64,000 nucleotides of DNA from Neorhodopirellula pilleata (GCF_007859915.1 NZ_SJPM01000001.1:671502-735501), one strand, 5' to 3'; positions 17,540 through 27,163 are shown, counted from the stretch's first letter. Program-made: numbers and translations. Notes: generated from the sequence alone by a model not told the origin.

Positions 17540-20365
17540 TTACCGCGTGACTTCGGTGGTTTGCGATCTTGCCACGCCGCCGGGGAAGTTGCGACTGACC
17601 GCTTCCAGGACCAGATTGAAGGTTTGCGGCTGGTTGCTGCTGAGCACGAGTTCGTAGTTGATCGTTTCGTTCGCCTTGAGCGATCGAATCTCTTGAAGCA
17701 GGATGGTGTTTCCCGCTCGGTCGAAACGGCCCAGTTCAGGGCTGGTGGTTTGCGTCAAACGCCCAATCGAAACCCCTGGCGGCAGCTCAAACCGGAGCTG
17801 TACCGCGTTGTCGATCCGATCGGTGTCGTTGGTCAGCGAGATCGAATACCGGATCGGATCATTCACCCGCGGCGAGATGTCCCGTTGGAACACGTCCAAT
17901 CGCAACGATCCGTCTCGTCGATTGTTCGCACCCGAGTCGAATCGGCTTGGCGGAGCGGACGGTTGAGATGAAGGTGCCGGCGTTCCGGGCCCACCCGGAA
18001 TCGACGGCGGCGTCAATGCCGGCGGAAGAACGGGAGGGGCCGTCAACGGTTCGTTGGGAACCGTCGTGGGGAAAATTCGAATTTCGGTGCCGTCGCGTCC
18101 AGTGGCTCCTTCGGTGGACTCCGCCGTGAATACGAATTGACTCCGTGGGCTTTCCGATTGAGCCCGGAACTCGGCTTCGAGAACGGCGGTTTCCCCGGCG
18201 GGTATCTCCGTGATCGTCCACGCGATCAAATAGGGCGTATCCAAGTTGCGAGGAAAATCGATCGTCGCTTGTTCGGGAATCAACTGCGGATCGTAGGACA
18301 TCGTCGCACGGACGTTCTTCAATGGGATACTGCCCGTGTTCTCGACGCGGCCTCGCACGAGCACTCGATCACCGACGACCAAACGATCTCGCTCGGGCGA
18401 GACCGTGACGGACATCGCCGGTGTCGGTGGCGGTGGGTTGATCACGGTAACACATGACTGCGCTTGAGCTTGTTGTCCGCCGGCGGCGGTCGCGTCGAAC
18501 GTAACACACCTCAGGCCGGAGTCGGTTGGAATGAAGGTCACTGTCGTAGCCCAAACTTCACCGGGTTGGAGTGGTCCGCCGGTTTTGTCATTGCGAACTC
18601 CTCGGATTCCTTTCTCGGCGTGCAACATGCCGGTGTCTCCGACCGCAGCCAATGAGACATCTCGTAAAGGCCGATCGCCGGTGTTCTCGACTTCGACACT
18701 GTACATCACTCGGTCGCCGGTCTGATAACGCTGTTGTTCAGGAGACACGCGAATCACGAGCGACGGACGATAGATGTCGATGCGGACCGAGTCGTTGGCC
18801 GCCAACCCGCCATCGCCACGTGCTTCAAACCCGATCGCAATCGGTGCCGTTGAACTGAGCTTCAACGTCAGGTCAAGTTGTTGTTGCGGTGGGATCGTTC
18901 CGATCTCCCAGATCACTGAATTGGGATAAACCTTCGCGAACGCATCGCTGGAGATCACATTGACCCCTTCGGGAATGGAGGCTCGCACTTCAACGCCGGT
19001 GGCATCTTGATCACCGGGGTTAGCGATGTTGGCGAATACATCAAACGGAGTATTGTAGGACGCGATTTCGGGGGCGCCGGCTCGCAACGTAAGCTGGGGA
19101 CTGGACCACGTGATAAAAGCTTGGCCTCGACCGAGCGTTAAATCCGGCATTTTCTCGGATGTTCCTCCCGGCCGAATGATGCTGATGTTCACGACGGCAT
19201 TCCCCGACGTTCCCTGAACCGGTTCCAAAGTTGCGACCGCGTTGCCGGAGTCGTCGACGTTGACTTCCACAACTGACGATCCACCGGTTCCGGCGAACGT
19301 GGCCAATTCCGGATTCATGATTTCATAACGGACTTTCCAACCGCGAGCCGGCACGGAACCTTCGGCGCTGGTGACCCGCGTGTTCAATTCGGCCGCCGTT
19401 CCGGCGATCAATCGCTGCGGTGCAGGGAATTGCCATCGGGCATCGACCCAGTAGACCGTTGCACTCGCTTTGCGCTGATCCCAGCATTCACTATCGGGAG
19501 CCAGCACGGTCACGTGCGAAGTTCCTTCGCTGGCACTGCTGAGCGACATCCACGTTTGTCCCTTTTCCAACTTCACGTCGTCGTTGGGATTGGCGTTGCC
19601 ACGCGTGATCAAAACTTCCTTCGTGCTGGTCACACCGCGAGCGTAAGTGGGGTCTTGCTTCTCCGCCTTGGAGATGCCCGCCAAACGGTGCAGGACACCT
19701 GGATCGTCGTCACCGACCTCGATGATATTGCCGACGCTGTCGCGTGAGAGCATCCACTCGAGCGGTTCGCCGACTTGCAAATATCCGTCGGTTCCACAAA
19801 TCCCACTCAAGAAGATCACTTCACCACCGACGGGAGCGACGATCTTTTGCGGGGTCATCAAGATGCAACCGCGTTTGCCGCGTGGAGGCAATTTGCAAGG
19901 TTTCGTTTCGGTGATCTCGGAACCGTATAAAACCGCCGGCGGCCCGGTCAAACAATCGCCACCGCATCCCGGACCGGGAACACAGGGTCCACCGGCAACG
20001 CCGCTGCCGATCGCAGTCGGGTCGGCACAGGCCGGCGGATCGACGGGTTCGGGAAACGCGGCGTTGGGAAAATTGAAACCCGGCGCACTTAAACAGCAAC
20101 CGAGATTGCCGAGGCAACCCAAGCATCGACATGGACCACTCAGTAGCGAGCACCGCCCATCGGTGCATGGCAGCGCGAGCGAGGTCGTCGTCGGCAGCGG
20201 GGCGAACAAGCAACTGCCCGTCGAATCGATGGCGGGCAAACGCAAGTTCGTGCAACCGATCGATGAAACGAGTAGGAACCCGACCACACACATCCACATC
20301 GACGCCACGCGTGATCGCTCACGAGCGGTAGGTCGGGGATCGTCAGTGATCGCAATTGGGGCCAT
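17540..20365 (-). CDS. Cysteine-rich DUF11-repeat surface lipoprotein
   Basis: A 941-residue envelope protein. The signal ends in LLVSSIGC with lipobox C38. The next roughly 115 residues are rich in cysteine (about 14), glycine and proline (CRCLGCLGNLGCCLSAPG, GPGCGGDCLTG). This is followed by Ig-like beta domains and at least three DUF11 repeats, recognised by patterns such as VRVSPEQQRYQTGDRVMYSV-type openings, VENTGDRPLRDVSL, VENTGSIPLKNVRAT and a last copy with SISLTNDTDRIDNAVQLRFELPPGV. DUF11 repeats occur in large surface proteins of bacteria and archaea and in planctomycete cysteine-rich cell-wall proteins. The ATG at 20365 was chosen over a TTG at 20419. The Cys-rich block suggests disulfide cross-linking at the cell surface, which is inference. 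Confidence 0.85.
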   Translation of the reverse strand: MAPIAITDDPRPTARERSRVASMWMCVVGFLLVSSIGCTNLRLPAIDSTGSCLFAPLPTTTSLALPCTDGRCSLLSGPCRCLGCLGNLGCCLSAPGFNFPNAAFPEPVDPPACADPTAIGSGVAGGPCVPGPGCGGDCLTGPPAVLYGSEITETKPCKLPPRGKRGCILMTPQKIVAPVGGEVIFLSGICGTDGYLQVGEPLEWMLSRDSVGNIIEVGDDDPGVLHRLAGISKAEKQDPTYARGVTSTKEVLITRGNANPNDDVKLEKGQTWMSLSSASEGTSHVTVLAPDSECWDQRKASATVYWVDARWQFPAPQRLIAGTAAELNTRVTSAEGSVPARGWKVRYEIMNPELATFAGTGGSSVVEVNVDDSGNAVATLEPVQGTSGNAVVNISIIRPGGTSEKMPDLTLGRGQAFITWSSPQLTLRAGAPEIASYNTPFDVFANIANPGDQDATGVEVRASIPEGVNVISSDAFAKVYPNSVIWEIGTIPPQQQLDLTLKLSSTAPIAIGFEARGDGGLAANDSVRIDIYRPSLVIRVSPEQQRYQTGDRVMYSVEVENTGDRPLRDVSLAAVGDTGMLHAEKGIRGVRNDKTGGPLQPGEVWATTVTFIPTDSGLRCVTFDATAAGGQQAQAQSCVTVINPPPPTPAMSVTVSPERDRLVVGDRVLVRGRVENTGSIPLKNVRATMSYDPQLIPEQATIDFPRNLDTPYLIAWTITEIPAGETAVLEAEFRAQSESPRSQFVFTAESTEGATGRDGTEIRIFPTTVPNEPLTAPPVLPPALTPPSIPGGPGTPAPSSQPSAPPSRFDSGANNRRDGSLRLDVFQRDISPRVNDPIRYSISLTNDTDRIDNAVQLRFELPPGVSIGRLTQTTSPELGRFDRAGNTILLQEIRSLKANETINYELVLSSNQPQTFNLVLEAVSRNFPGGVARSQTTEVTR

Positions 20366-20531
20366 CGTTCCATCGGTCGATTGAAAAAAGATTTCGTCCG
20401 TAGGAACGCTAGCACGCAATCACGCGATGAGACGGCTATGCAAGGTCTAAAACCCAAATTGTCTGAAAAGCCAAATACCGCCGGTCCGATTGTAGGGATT
20501 GACCCGATAGTGAAGTCCCATCCGCTTCTCG

Positions 20532-21380
20532 TCAGGCCGCCCGACGCGATCGGGCTTCAATCGGTTTTTGAAAATAGGCGCGGTACTGGGCGATGACCCG
20601 CTCGCCGATCACGTCAAATCGATGAGCATGAGACCAAGACAACACCGAGTGAGTTTGGGCGGCAAGATCGCGGTACGATCCGTCGGTCATTCGAACCAGT
20701 GCAGTGATCGCTGGTTTAGTCAAGATCGGCGCCGTGGCACCGGCGTGGTGCAGAGCCAACCTGACGCAGCGGACCATGTCTCGTGGATCCGTTCGGGTCA
20801 ACCGGAAAGAGGGCAACCGGAACGAGGGCAACCACCGATCTACGTGCGGGCTTCCTGCATGATCTTCGATTCGAAAAAGTACGACGAAAGAACCAACCGA
20901 TGAAGATTGACGAGTCACCCAGCGCTGAAAGGCTTGCGCTTGCGAAAGGCGAAACGCGTGGACATACACGAACAACAACGCGTCATCGCACTTCAGATCC
21001 GTGACCAGCTCGCTGCCGATTTGCTCGACCGTCTCATTACCCCATTTGATCATTCGAGTTTCTAACGCGACGCGATCGATCCCTCGGGTGTCACTGAACT
21101 GACGAACCGCCGTCGACGCTCCTGAGCCGATCTGCGAACGCAACAACAGAACTCTCGGTTCGCTCGGCTTCTCGAATGCACGATTCTCAAGTTGAATCAG
21201 CTCGGATCGTAACCAGCTCATCAGACGAGCGTGTGGCGGGCTGCGAAAGTAAAAGTCTGCTTGTGTCGATGGCGCACAATCGGACCGGCTCACGCTCATC
21301 GGATCGTCGGCGCGAAAAGGCGACGCGATCAATCCCCAATGTTTTAACGCGGCGTGACTGAGTGGCTTGATCGAACTCAA
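20532..21380 (-). CDS. ExeA/GspA-like AAA protein with degenerate Walker A
   Basis: Resembles the N-terminal ATPase domain of ExeA/GspA-type proteins: it opens ALKHWGLIASPF, has DFYFRSPPHARLMSWLRSELIQLEN where the family has a 'YPSxxHxEAL' block, then RVLLLRSQIGSGASTAVRQF in the P-loop position. The Walker lysine is missing (GSGAST instead of GxGKST), and the Walker B strand DDALLFVYVHAF lacks the usual DEA. It may bind nucleotide poorly or not at all. A 15-bp in-frame duplication (20803-20817 and 20818-20832) gives LPSFRLPSFRL. No ATG precedes the conserved start; the TTG at 21380, preceded by GGAGA at a suitable distance, is my choice, with a TTG at 21467 as the alternative. Function unknown. 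Confidence 0.62.
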   Translation of the reverse strand: MSSIKPLSHAALKHWGLIASPFRADDPMSVSRSDCAPSTQADFYFRSPPHARLMSWLRSELIQLENRAFEKPSEPRVLLLRSQIGSGASTAVRQFSDTRGIDRVALETRMIKWGNETVEQIGSELVTDLKCDDALLFVYVHAFRLSQAQAFQRWVTRQSSSVGSFVVLFRIEDHAGSPHVDRWLPSFRLPSFRLTRTDPRDMVRCVRLALHHAGATAPILTKPAITALVRMTDGSYRDLAAQTHSVLSWSHAHRFDVIGERVIAQYRAYFQKPIEARSRRAA

Positions 21381-21532
21381 TGAAAAGGATCTCCGCAAGA
21401 AATGAGTTGCGTCGGTCGAGTCAATGGGCCAAGCAATACCGGAGGCCCGTCCTATCGATCGTCGCAATCATCGAATCCGCTGCGGATCAACAGTCCGGGG
21501 CGTTAAACTTGACGCAATCGCTTCCGTCAAAC

Positions 21533-23473
21533 TCACTCAACGGTGATCGAAATCCACCCTTCGGAAAGATCAATCGAAATGATTTCAAGTAGGCGGCCGG
21601 CCAACATCGGGGCTTTGATGGTGGGCGGCACCGGTAAATGGCGGTGCAATAGTTCGAGCGGGAACAATTTCTCGAATCCTTCTTCCAGGTTCGCCTTGAT
21701 TGCGGTTTGGCTCAGACTCAAACGGCGGGAACTCGAGAACGAGAACTGGACGTCTTCATCGCGGATCAACCACATTTGGCCCTCCTCGCCGATGACCGGA
21801 CGATAGATTGCCGAGACTTCAACGGGAACCTTCAATTCTCGTCCGTCTCGTGATAGCCGAGTCGCACGAAGGCCCAATCGCAACGTTTGATCGCCGGCTT
21901 CAAAATAGACGGGCCTGAAGTTGGCAAAATCGATTTCGATTGCTTCTTGTTGCTCCTCACGCTCGGGTAGCTCGATCCCGAGGACTTCGATGATTCGTTC
22001 GATCCGTTCGGGCGCGAACGTCTGACCTGCCAACAAGCGACCAAACGTGTTGCCCAAAATCGATTCATGAATTTGAAAGGTGGCGAGATAGTCGTGATGA
22101 ACACCGTCGTTACGACGTGATATTGAATCACGAATCATCGCCGCCGATGGAGGAGGAGCGGCGGCTGCGAATCCGAGCGGGTGCTGCATCTTGGCGTGGG
22201 CATAGACTTCGCTCGACGTCGAACCGATCTCACGCTGCAGCGGCGGGAAATCAAGCCGACTCAGCCAAGGGTTGAGTTCGACGTCAACGTCAGGAATTTT
22301 TCGTCTGGCCGCTTCGTTGGTCTGTTCGACAAAATCCTTCTCGACCCGTTCGCGAAGTTTCCTCTCCGAGATGCGTTCGGCGATCGGCTTGGATTCGTTG
22401 GCCTGTCGCATCGCAATCTTGCGGACGATCTTGAGCGGGTGATGAATGCGTTGAATTCGCGTCGAGATGTCCGCCGTCGTGACGGGTTCACCCAAAATCA
22501 TTCGCGTGGGAGTGATCGCTAATTGTCGAGCCGTATATACCGTTCCCGTGCCGGTGGAATCCAACGAAATCGGTTTTCGAAAGCCACGGGTGGAGGTCGC
22601 AAAGGTGCCTCGAAGTCGTAAAATCATGCGGACATAACCGTCCTGAGGTAACAGTTCAGCAGTGACGCACCCGGTCACACGAGCCTGACCCCGCAACCTC
22701 GTTCCTAGAATGCATTCGTTAACCACATTCGGGTTGTCGACCGGTCGTGATACGGCGTCGGTGACAGGTTCCCCGTTGATCCACACCCATAAGTTCGGAT
22801 GCATGAATCGCGAACGGATCATCTCCCGCAGGCGACTTGCTTGGCCAGCGTCGGCTAACCCGCCAAGGAATAACTCCATTTGGTCTCGCTGTTGTGCGTC
22901 GAGGTCCCGCAACGCATTTTCATCGGAAAGTAAATCGGCTAACCCGTCGAGCTGTTTCGCGACCAAACTAAGGCCACGCTCTGGATCCGCGTATCGTAAT
23001 GCCGCAATGTATCGGTCCACGGCCTCGCGAAGATGCACGATCGCGGGCAACTCCAAACCTCGCTCGACCCCACGAAGCTGAGGCAACAACCCCAACGCTG
23101 CCCGCCCTTTGGTCGCGATGGTTTCGTTGGACTCGATCGCCTCGGCAAGCGGCTGCATTTCCAGATAGTCCATCCAATCATCGAAATTCGATGCCGAAGT
23201 CGCTCGCCGAAAGTACTGCCGAGTGGCTTCGATCGCCGCCGACATCGAAGCTTCCGCCGATTCGAGATCCGGTAGGCTCTCCGCGTTGAGGTTGGTTCGA
23301 ATCGCCGAAATCTCGGCAAGCCAGGCAGGCGAATCGATGTTCACGCGGGAAGATTGCCCGAACGCTGCCGCCTGGATGGTGATCAGTAGAACGACCGCGA
23401 CCGACCAAACCGCCCAACGTTGAAGACGGTGGGCGCGGGCGGCGACTGGGAAAGAGATTGCGTTTAAAAACAA
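21533..23473 (-). CDS. Secreted protein of unknown function
   Basis: A 646-residue protein that I do not recognise. It begins at a TTG (23473), no ATG being available, and has a signal peptide with core WSVAVVLLITIQAAAFGQ. The first 200 residues are helical (VHLREAVDRYIAALRYADPERG), the middle is a beta-rich part with NLWVWINGEPVTDAVSRPV, and the C-terminus repeats charged beta strands (PVEVSAIYRPVIGEEGQMWLIRDEDVQFSF). No catalytic motif is evident. The ExeA-like gene lies 66 bp or more downstream on the same strand. Long secreted proteins of this kind, with homologues only in close relatives, are common in planctomycetes. Confidence 0.7.
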   Translation of the reverse strand: MFLNAISFPVAARAHRLQRWAVWSVAVVLLITIQAAAFGQSSRVNIDSPAWLAEISAIRTNLNAESLPDLESAEASMSAAIEATRQYFRRATSASNFDDWMDYLEMQPLAEAIESNETIATKGRAALGLLPQLRGVERGLELPAIVHLREAVDRYIAALRYADPERGLSLVAKQLDGLADLLSDENALRDLDAQQRDQMELFLGGLADAGQASRLREMIRSRFMHPNLWVWINGEPVTDAVSRPVDNPNVVNECILGTRLRGQARVTGCVTAELLPQDGYVRMILRLRGTFATSTRGFRKPISLDSTGTGTVYTARQLAITPTRMILGEPVTTADISTRIQRIHHPLKIVRKIAMRQANESKPIAERISERKLRERVEKDFVEQTNEAARRKIPDVDVELNPWLSRLDFPPLQREIGSTSSEVYAHAKMQHPLGFAAAAPPPSAAMIRDSISRRNDGVHHDYLATFQIHESILGNTFGRLLAGQTFAPERIERIIEVLGIELPEREEQQEAIEIDFANFRPVYFEAGDQTLRLGLRATRLSRDGRELKVPVEVSAIYRPVIGEEGQMWLIRDEDVQFSFSSSRRLSLSQTAIKANLEEGFEKLFPLELLHRHLPVPPTIKAPMLAGRLLEIISIDLSEGWISITVE

Positions 23474-23567
23474 CTGGCAGCTGGGATGCTTGGGGAATCG
23501 GGGCGTCTGGGTGGTCTAGGCAGAGTGGTCGCGTATTCTAACCTGGATCGCACCGCTTGTCAGCGAT

Positions 23568-24023
23568 TCACAAGACCGGCAAACCCATCGGCTTTCGGCT
23601 GCGAATCGAGTCCTTTTTTCGCCGGCCCGATTGCGGGAATTGGGGACCGAACATCGCTTCGGCATACTCGTCGATCTGCTCGGGGGTCTCGAAATAGCGT
23701 TCGTAGCACCAATCGTCCTCGAATTCGCACTCGTTCGTCGTATATTCCCGGCAAATTTGGGGCCGAGTTTCGTAGATTCCGCAACGATTGTCGTCTTGGA
23801 GATGCTTGCAAGTCGTGTGGATGAGCAAGTACCAGGTATCCTCGTCCACGAACACCGTCGCCCGATCGTGAAGCAAATACCAACGGATAAAATCAAAATC
23901 TTTCCGCGAAACCGGCTCATCGATCGGCAATGCAAAATAACGGCAACATTTTGCCGAGCAGTGATCACAGAGATTTTCCCCCTTAGGAAGATCGGCCCGA
24001 CGGCGAACGTTCGGCGAAGTCAT
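23568..24023 (-). CDS. YkgJ-type cysteine-cluster protein
   Basis: A 151-residue protein with the CxxCxxxCC arrangement of the YkgJ (CxxCxxCC) family: CDHCSAKCCRYFALPID near residue 18, followed by CKHLQDDNRCGIYETRPQICREYTTNECEFEDDWC. These cysteines likely bind zinc or an Fe-S cluster. The biochemical role of the family is not settled. The ATG at 24023 is preferred over an upstream open stretch to 24149, because the family starts shortly before the first cysteine and the longer form would crowd the divergent purU at 24170. The C-terminal tail is basic (SGRRKKDSIRSRK). Confidence 0.85.
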   Translation of the reverse strand: MTSPNVRRRADLPKGENLCDHCSAKCCRYFALPIDEPVSRKDFDFIRWYLLHDRATVFVDEDTWYLLIHTTCKHLQDDNRCGIYETRPQICREYTTNECEFEDDWCYERYFETPEQIDEYAEAMFGPQFPQSGRRKKDSIRSRKPMGLPVL

Positions 24024-24169
24024 GGGCAATAACCAATTCAACAGTGAAGATGGGCAAGGATGAGACCGGGGCGGTAGTAATTTAGACAAGACTTCGTTAG
24101 CCTCATACACCCCCGCCGAGCCCACCTGATCGGGCCCGCCACCCGTCACTCGCCACTGCTCACCTTCGC

Positions 24170-25072
24170 ATGGAAGTCGTCATCACTGCCTTGGGCCCCG
24201 ACCATACCGGTTTGGCCGATCCGATCATTCACCACCTGACCGGCCGAGGCGCTCGGATTGCGGAAATTCAGATGTACGATCACGACGAACAGTCTTTGTT
24301 CGCGATGATGTGCCGAATTCAGTTCGACGAATCCGGTGCCATCGCTCCAAGCATTGAGTTGTCGCAGATCCAGGATGAAATGCGGCAAATCGGAGAACAC
24401 ACGGGGCTATCGATCCGAGCCTGGAGTCCCGACGCGGCGGCGGTCTCTTCCCATCGTGCGTCCTCCAAAAAACCACGGTTGGCGGTCGCCTGTACCTACG
24501 TCGAACACACGCCGCGAGCGGTGTTGCAAGCCGTCGCCGATGGCGTGATCGGTGCCGAGATTCCCGTCGTTCTTTCGAACCGAAAGAAACTGGGTTTTTT
24601 GGCGGATGAGTTTGGATGTGAGTTTCGCATGATCGGCGATGGCGAAGGAGGCGCGGACAACGGTGCCCTCGTCGCCACGCTCGATGAACTTGAGATCGAC
24701 TATTTAATCTTGGCTCGATACATGCGAGTATTGCCCGCCGAGGTCTGTTGGCAATTTGCCGGTGGCCGGATCATCAACCTGCACCACGGTCTGTTGCCTG
24801 GGTTTCCCGGTTTCCGGCCCTATCATGATGCCAACAACGCGAGAATGTTGACGTTCGGGGCGACGTGTCATTTCATCATCCCCGAACTTGATGCTGGAAA
24901 TCAAACCATTAACCAGCGGACTTTTTCGGTCGCCCCCGGCACACCGATCGAAACGATCATCGCCGAAGGCGAACGCGACAACGAACCGAAATGTCTCGTC
25001 GAAGGCGTCCGCCGCGTGGTTGACCGCGAGGTGTACCTACATTTTCATCGCGTCGTACCGCGAAAAACATAG
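24170..25072 (+). CDS. purU: Formyltetrahydrofolate deformylase
   Basis: Hydrolyses 10-formyl-tetrahydrofolate to formate and tetrahydrofolate, balancing the one-carbon pool and supplying formate for purine synthesis. The 300-residue protein has an N-terminal ACT domain (VVITALGPDHTGLADPIIHHLTGRG) that in the family responds to Met/Gly, then a formyltransferase fold with ACTYVEHTPRAVLQAV, YLILARYMRVLPAEV, the active-site block INLHHGLLPGFPGFRPYH and GATCHFIIPELDAG, which keeps the catalytic Asp. In the last block the common 'DEGPII' is replaced by DAGNQTI, a modest deviation. It is divergent from the YkgJ-type gene and stands alone. folP at 49.7 kb is the only other folate gene in the window. 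Confidence 0.93.
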   Translation: MEVVITALGPDHTGLADPIIHHLTGRGARIAEIQMYDHDEQSLFAMMCRIQFDESGAIAPSIELSQIQDEMRQIGEHTGLSIRAWSPDAAAVSSHRASSKKPRLAVACTYVEHTPRAVLQAVADGVIGAEIPVVLSNRKKLGFLADEFGCEFRMIGDGEGGADNGALVATLDELEIDYLILARYMRVLPAEVCWQFAGGRIINLHHGLLPGFPGFRPYHDANNARMLTFGATCHFIIPELDAGNQTINQRTFSVAPGTPIETIIAEGERDNEPKCLVEGVRRVVDREVYLHFHRVVPRKT

Positions 25073-25098
25073 CGGCTCAATCAACATCGCGGATCACT

Positions 25099-26556
25099 TC
25101 ATTGATCGCTATCGGCGGGGTCACGTCCGTCGATCCAAGGCCCGCCGTACTTCATGTACTCAGGCGAGTTCAAGGTGCTGCCGTAGTCGCCGGCTTGCCA
25201 TCCTGGGATATGCACTGCCGGGCCGCCAGCTAACGAGCGGGCTTCCCACTTCGCCGCCCAACCCGGATCTTGATCGGTGATCTGGTGACCGTCGACAAAG
25301 AAGACTTTGCCTTCGCGGTAACTTTGGGCACCCAGGTTCACGACCGACATCGCCGCCGCGCCCAAGTCGGGTTGGTTGTTACACATCGACGGGTCGTTGG
25401 CCTCGCATGCGTTGAGCCAATTTTCAAAGTGAGCCAACGTCGTGTTCTTTACTGGTACCGTGGCGATTCGTTCGGATTCTTGTCGGACGTGAGTAACCGG
25501 ACCACGCTCGGGGATGAAATCGAATCCGTCAAAGCTTTCACCGTTGCCAAACGCGAACGTACCGAAGTGACCTCGGATCAATTGGTTGACCCGAGACTCT
25601 TCGTTGCACATCGTCGCCGTAATCAAACCTTGAACGCCTTCGTTGAAGTCCGCGACCACGGTCGCGACGTCCGGCACGCCCCGACCGTCGTATTCCAAAT
25701 AGATACCGCCCGCGCCGATTACCCGCCCGGGCACTCGCAGTCCGGTCGCCTTGAGCATCGATGTCGTGCGGTGAACAAATAGATCCGTGAACATCCCACT
25801 GCCGAACGGCCAGAACCGACGCCACTGCTTGTAAACCTCGCGATTAAACGGCATTGCTTCGGCGAGATCATGTTCGCGACCAAGCCAGCGGTCCCAATCG
25901 ACGGTTTTGGGCGTCATGTCCGGTGTCAGTTTGTAGTACCGCCATTGGCCGACGTCCGAGTTGCGAAAATACTCCGTTTGAAAACCAAGCACTTTGCCGA
26001 GTTTTCCATCGACGAGTAGTTTGTTGACCTCATCCCAAACAGGCAGGCTGGTCGATTGGACGCCAACCTGCATCACTTTCCCGCTCGCACGCCATTTATC
26101 TTCCACGTCGAAGGCTTCTTGCACCGTTTTGGTCATTGGTTTTTCACAATAGACGTTCAAGCCGGCCGCTAAAGCATCAATGGTTTGTTTGTGGTGCCAG
26201 TGATCGGGAGTGCCGATGCACACCGCATCGAGGTTTTCTTTCTCGATCATCTCGCGGTAATCCACGTAGCGTCCCGGTTCGGTGCCGGTTTTGTTCTTGA
26301 TGTGATCGGCGACCTTGTCTCGTTGAACCTGAAACACCTCGGCCACGCCGACCAGATCGATCGCCCGGCCGGCCGCGTGCAATTCGCATAGCGATTTCAC
26401 ATGAGCCCCGAATCCCCGCCCGCCTGGGCCGATGAAGCCGATTCGCATTCGTTCATTACTGCCCGCCGCAGCGGCAGCGGATTTCGCGGACAGGGTTGCG
26501 GTACCAACAGCAGCGATGGTCGCGGAAGTTTGCAAAAATTTGCGACGGTCGGTCAT
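25099..26556 (-). CDS. Tat-exported Gfo/Idh/MocA family oxidoreductase
   Basis: A 485-residue NAD(P)-dependent oxidoreductase that probably acts on a sugar or sugar derivative. The start at 26556 gives a Tat signal MTDRRKFLQTSATIAAVG with twin Arg. The Rossmann domain follows (MRIGFIGPGGRGFGAHV), then DAVCIGTPDHWHHKQTIDAL and the signature lysine block YCEKPMTKTVQEAFD. The C-terminal half has the long beta-sheet domain of the family, with PFGSGMFTDLFVHRTTSML. The frame stays open to 26889, but the twin-Arg signal would then be internal, so the shorter form is right. Planctomycetes carry many exported members of this family, thought to handle sulfated or methylated sugars outside the cytoplasm; the substrate here is unknown. 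Confidence 0.92.
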   Translation of the reverse strand: MTDRRKFLQTSATIAAVGTATLSAKSAAAAAGSNERMRIGFIGPGGRGFGAHVKSLCELHAAGRAIDLVGVAEVFQVQRDKVADHIKNKTGTEPGRYVDYREMIEKENLDAVCIGTPDHWHHKQTIDALAAGLNVYCEKPMTKTVQEAFDVEDKWRASGKVMQVGVQSTSLPVWDEVNKLLVDGKLGKVLGFQTEYFRNSDVGQWRYYKLTPDMTPKTVDWDRWLGREHDLAEAMPFNREVYKQWRRFWPFGSGMFTDLFVHRTTSMLKATGLRVPGRVIGAGGIYLEYDGRGVPDVATVVADFNEGVQGLITATMCNEESRVNQLIRGHFGTFAFGNGESFDGFDFIPERGPVTHVRQESERIATVPVKNTTLAHFENWLNACEANDPSMCNNQPDLGAAAMSVVNLGAQSYREGKVFFVDGHQITDQDPGWAAKWEARSLAGGPAVHIPGWQAGDYGSTLNSPEYMKYGGPWIDGRDPADSDQ

Positions 26557-26760
26557 AGGTCGACTCTTCAGGTGGGAGAAAAAGGTGGGGGCGTCGAAAC
26601 CGCGCCGAATTGGCGGGGCATCGGACAACACAACATAACTCGCGAGTCGTCGTAAAACAAACTTCATGCGAGATCGCCCGATGCGCTGCCAAACGGAAGC
26701 CGACATCACCATGAGAACTTTTGGCCCGGCGTTTGCTCCCATCTGGACTGGTAACACGAC

Positions 26761-26776
26761 GCCCGAAGTTTCGGGC
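26761..26776. other. Short perfect palindrome in the leader of the small lipoprotein gene
   Basis: GCCCGAA, a 2-nt spacer, and TTCGGGC form a perfect 7-bp hairpin 31 bp before the ATG at 26807. It could be an operator or an RNA hairpin close to the ribosome-binding region; nothing else supports a specific role. Confidence 0.35.
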
Positions 26777-26806
26777 CTCCCTTCCCACTCAAAATGAGAG
26801 ACAAAG

Positions 26807-27073
26807 ATGACCTTTACGAAACTTAGCCTTGGCTTCTTGATGACTGTTTGCATGGCCGCCGTTGGTTGCGATGAAGCCCAATATGACAATGCAGTGGAAA
26901 ACTATAACGAGGAGCTCACCGAGCGAAACGAGGATATCTCCTCGATGAACGCGGATGGTGCAGTGACTTCCGATGAGATGGAAGACCTCGAGGACCAAAA
27001 CGAGGACGTCGTCGAAGCCGCCGGCGAAGTCGCCGAACAACAAGGCGACCTTATCGAATCAAAGACCGACTGA
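26807..27073 (+). CDS. Small acidic lipoprotein
   Basis: An 88-residue protein with a lipoprotein signal (KLSLGFLMTVCMAAVGC, lipobox C21). The mature part is strongly acidic and helical, likely a coiled coil (NAVENYNEELTERNEDIS, MEDLEDQNEDVVEAAGEVAEQQGD). This shape recalls Lpp-type or other small envelope tethering lipoproteins, but there is no C-terminal Lys for peptidoglycan linkage and no sequence match I recognise. A clear intrinsic terminator follows at 27127-27163, so it is the last or only gene of its transcript. Confidence 0.75.
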   Translation: MTFTKLSLGFLMTVCMAAVGCDEAQYDNAVENYNEELTERNEDISSMNADGAVTSDEMEDLEDQNEDVVEAAGEVAEQQGDLIESKTD

Positions 27074-27126
27074 TCGCTGGCGGAACGACTTCTCGCCCGG
27101 CGCATTCTGAATCTGCCGCCACATTT

Positions 27127-27163
27127 AGCCTGCTACCGTTAATCGGTTGCGGGCTTTATTTTT
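27127..27163 (+). terminator. Intrinsic terminator after the small lipoprotein gene
   Basis: The arms 27127-27138 and 27144-27155 form a 12-bp stem with one mismatch and one G-U pair, a 5-nt loop (TTAAT) and a following T-rich run (TTATTTTT). It lies 54 bp after the stop codon at 27073 and before the next gene at 27199. Confidence 0.8.

Noticed and set aside
17276..17971. Plus-strand open frame of 231 codons spanning the end of the lipoprotein gene and the DUF11 gene
   Set aside because: Shadow of two genes with strong features in other frames.
26557..26889. N-terminal extension of the Gfo/Idh oxidoreductase
   Set aside because: It would bury the twin-Arg signal inside the protein and overlap the divergent lipoprotein gene.
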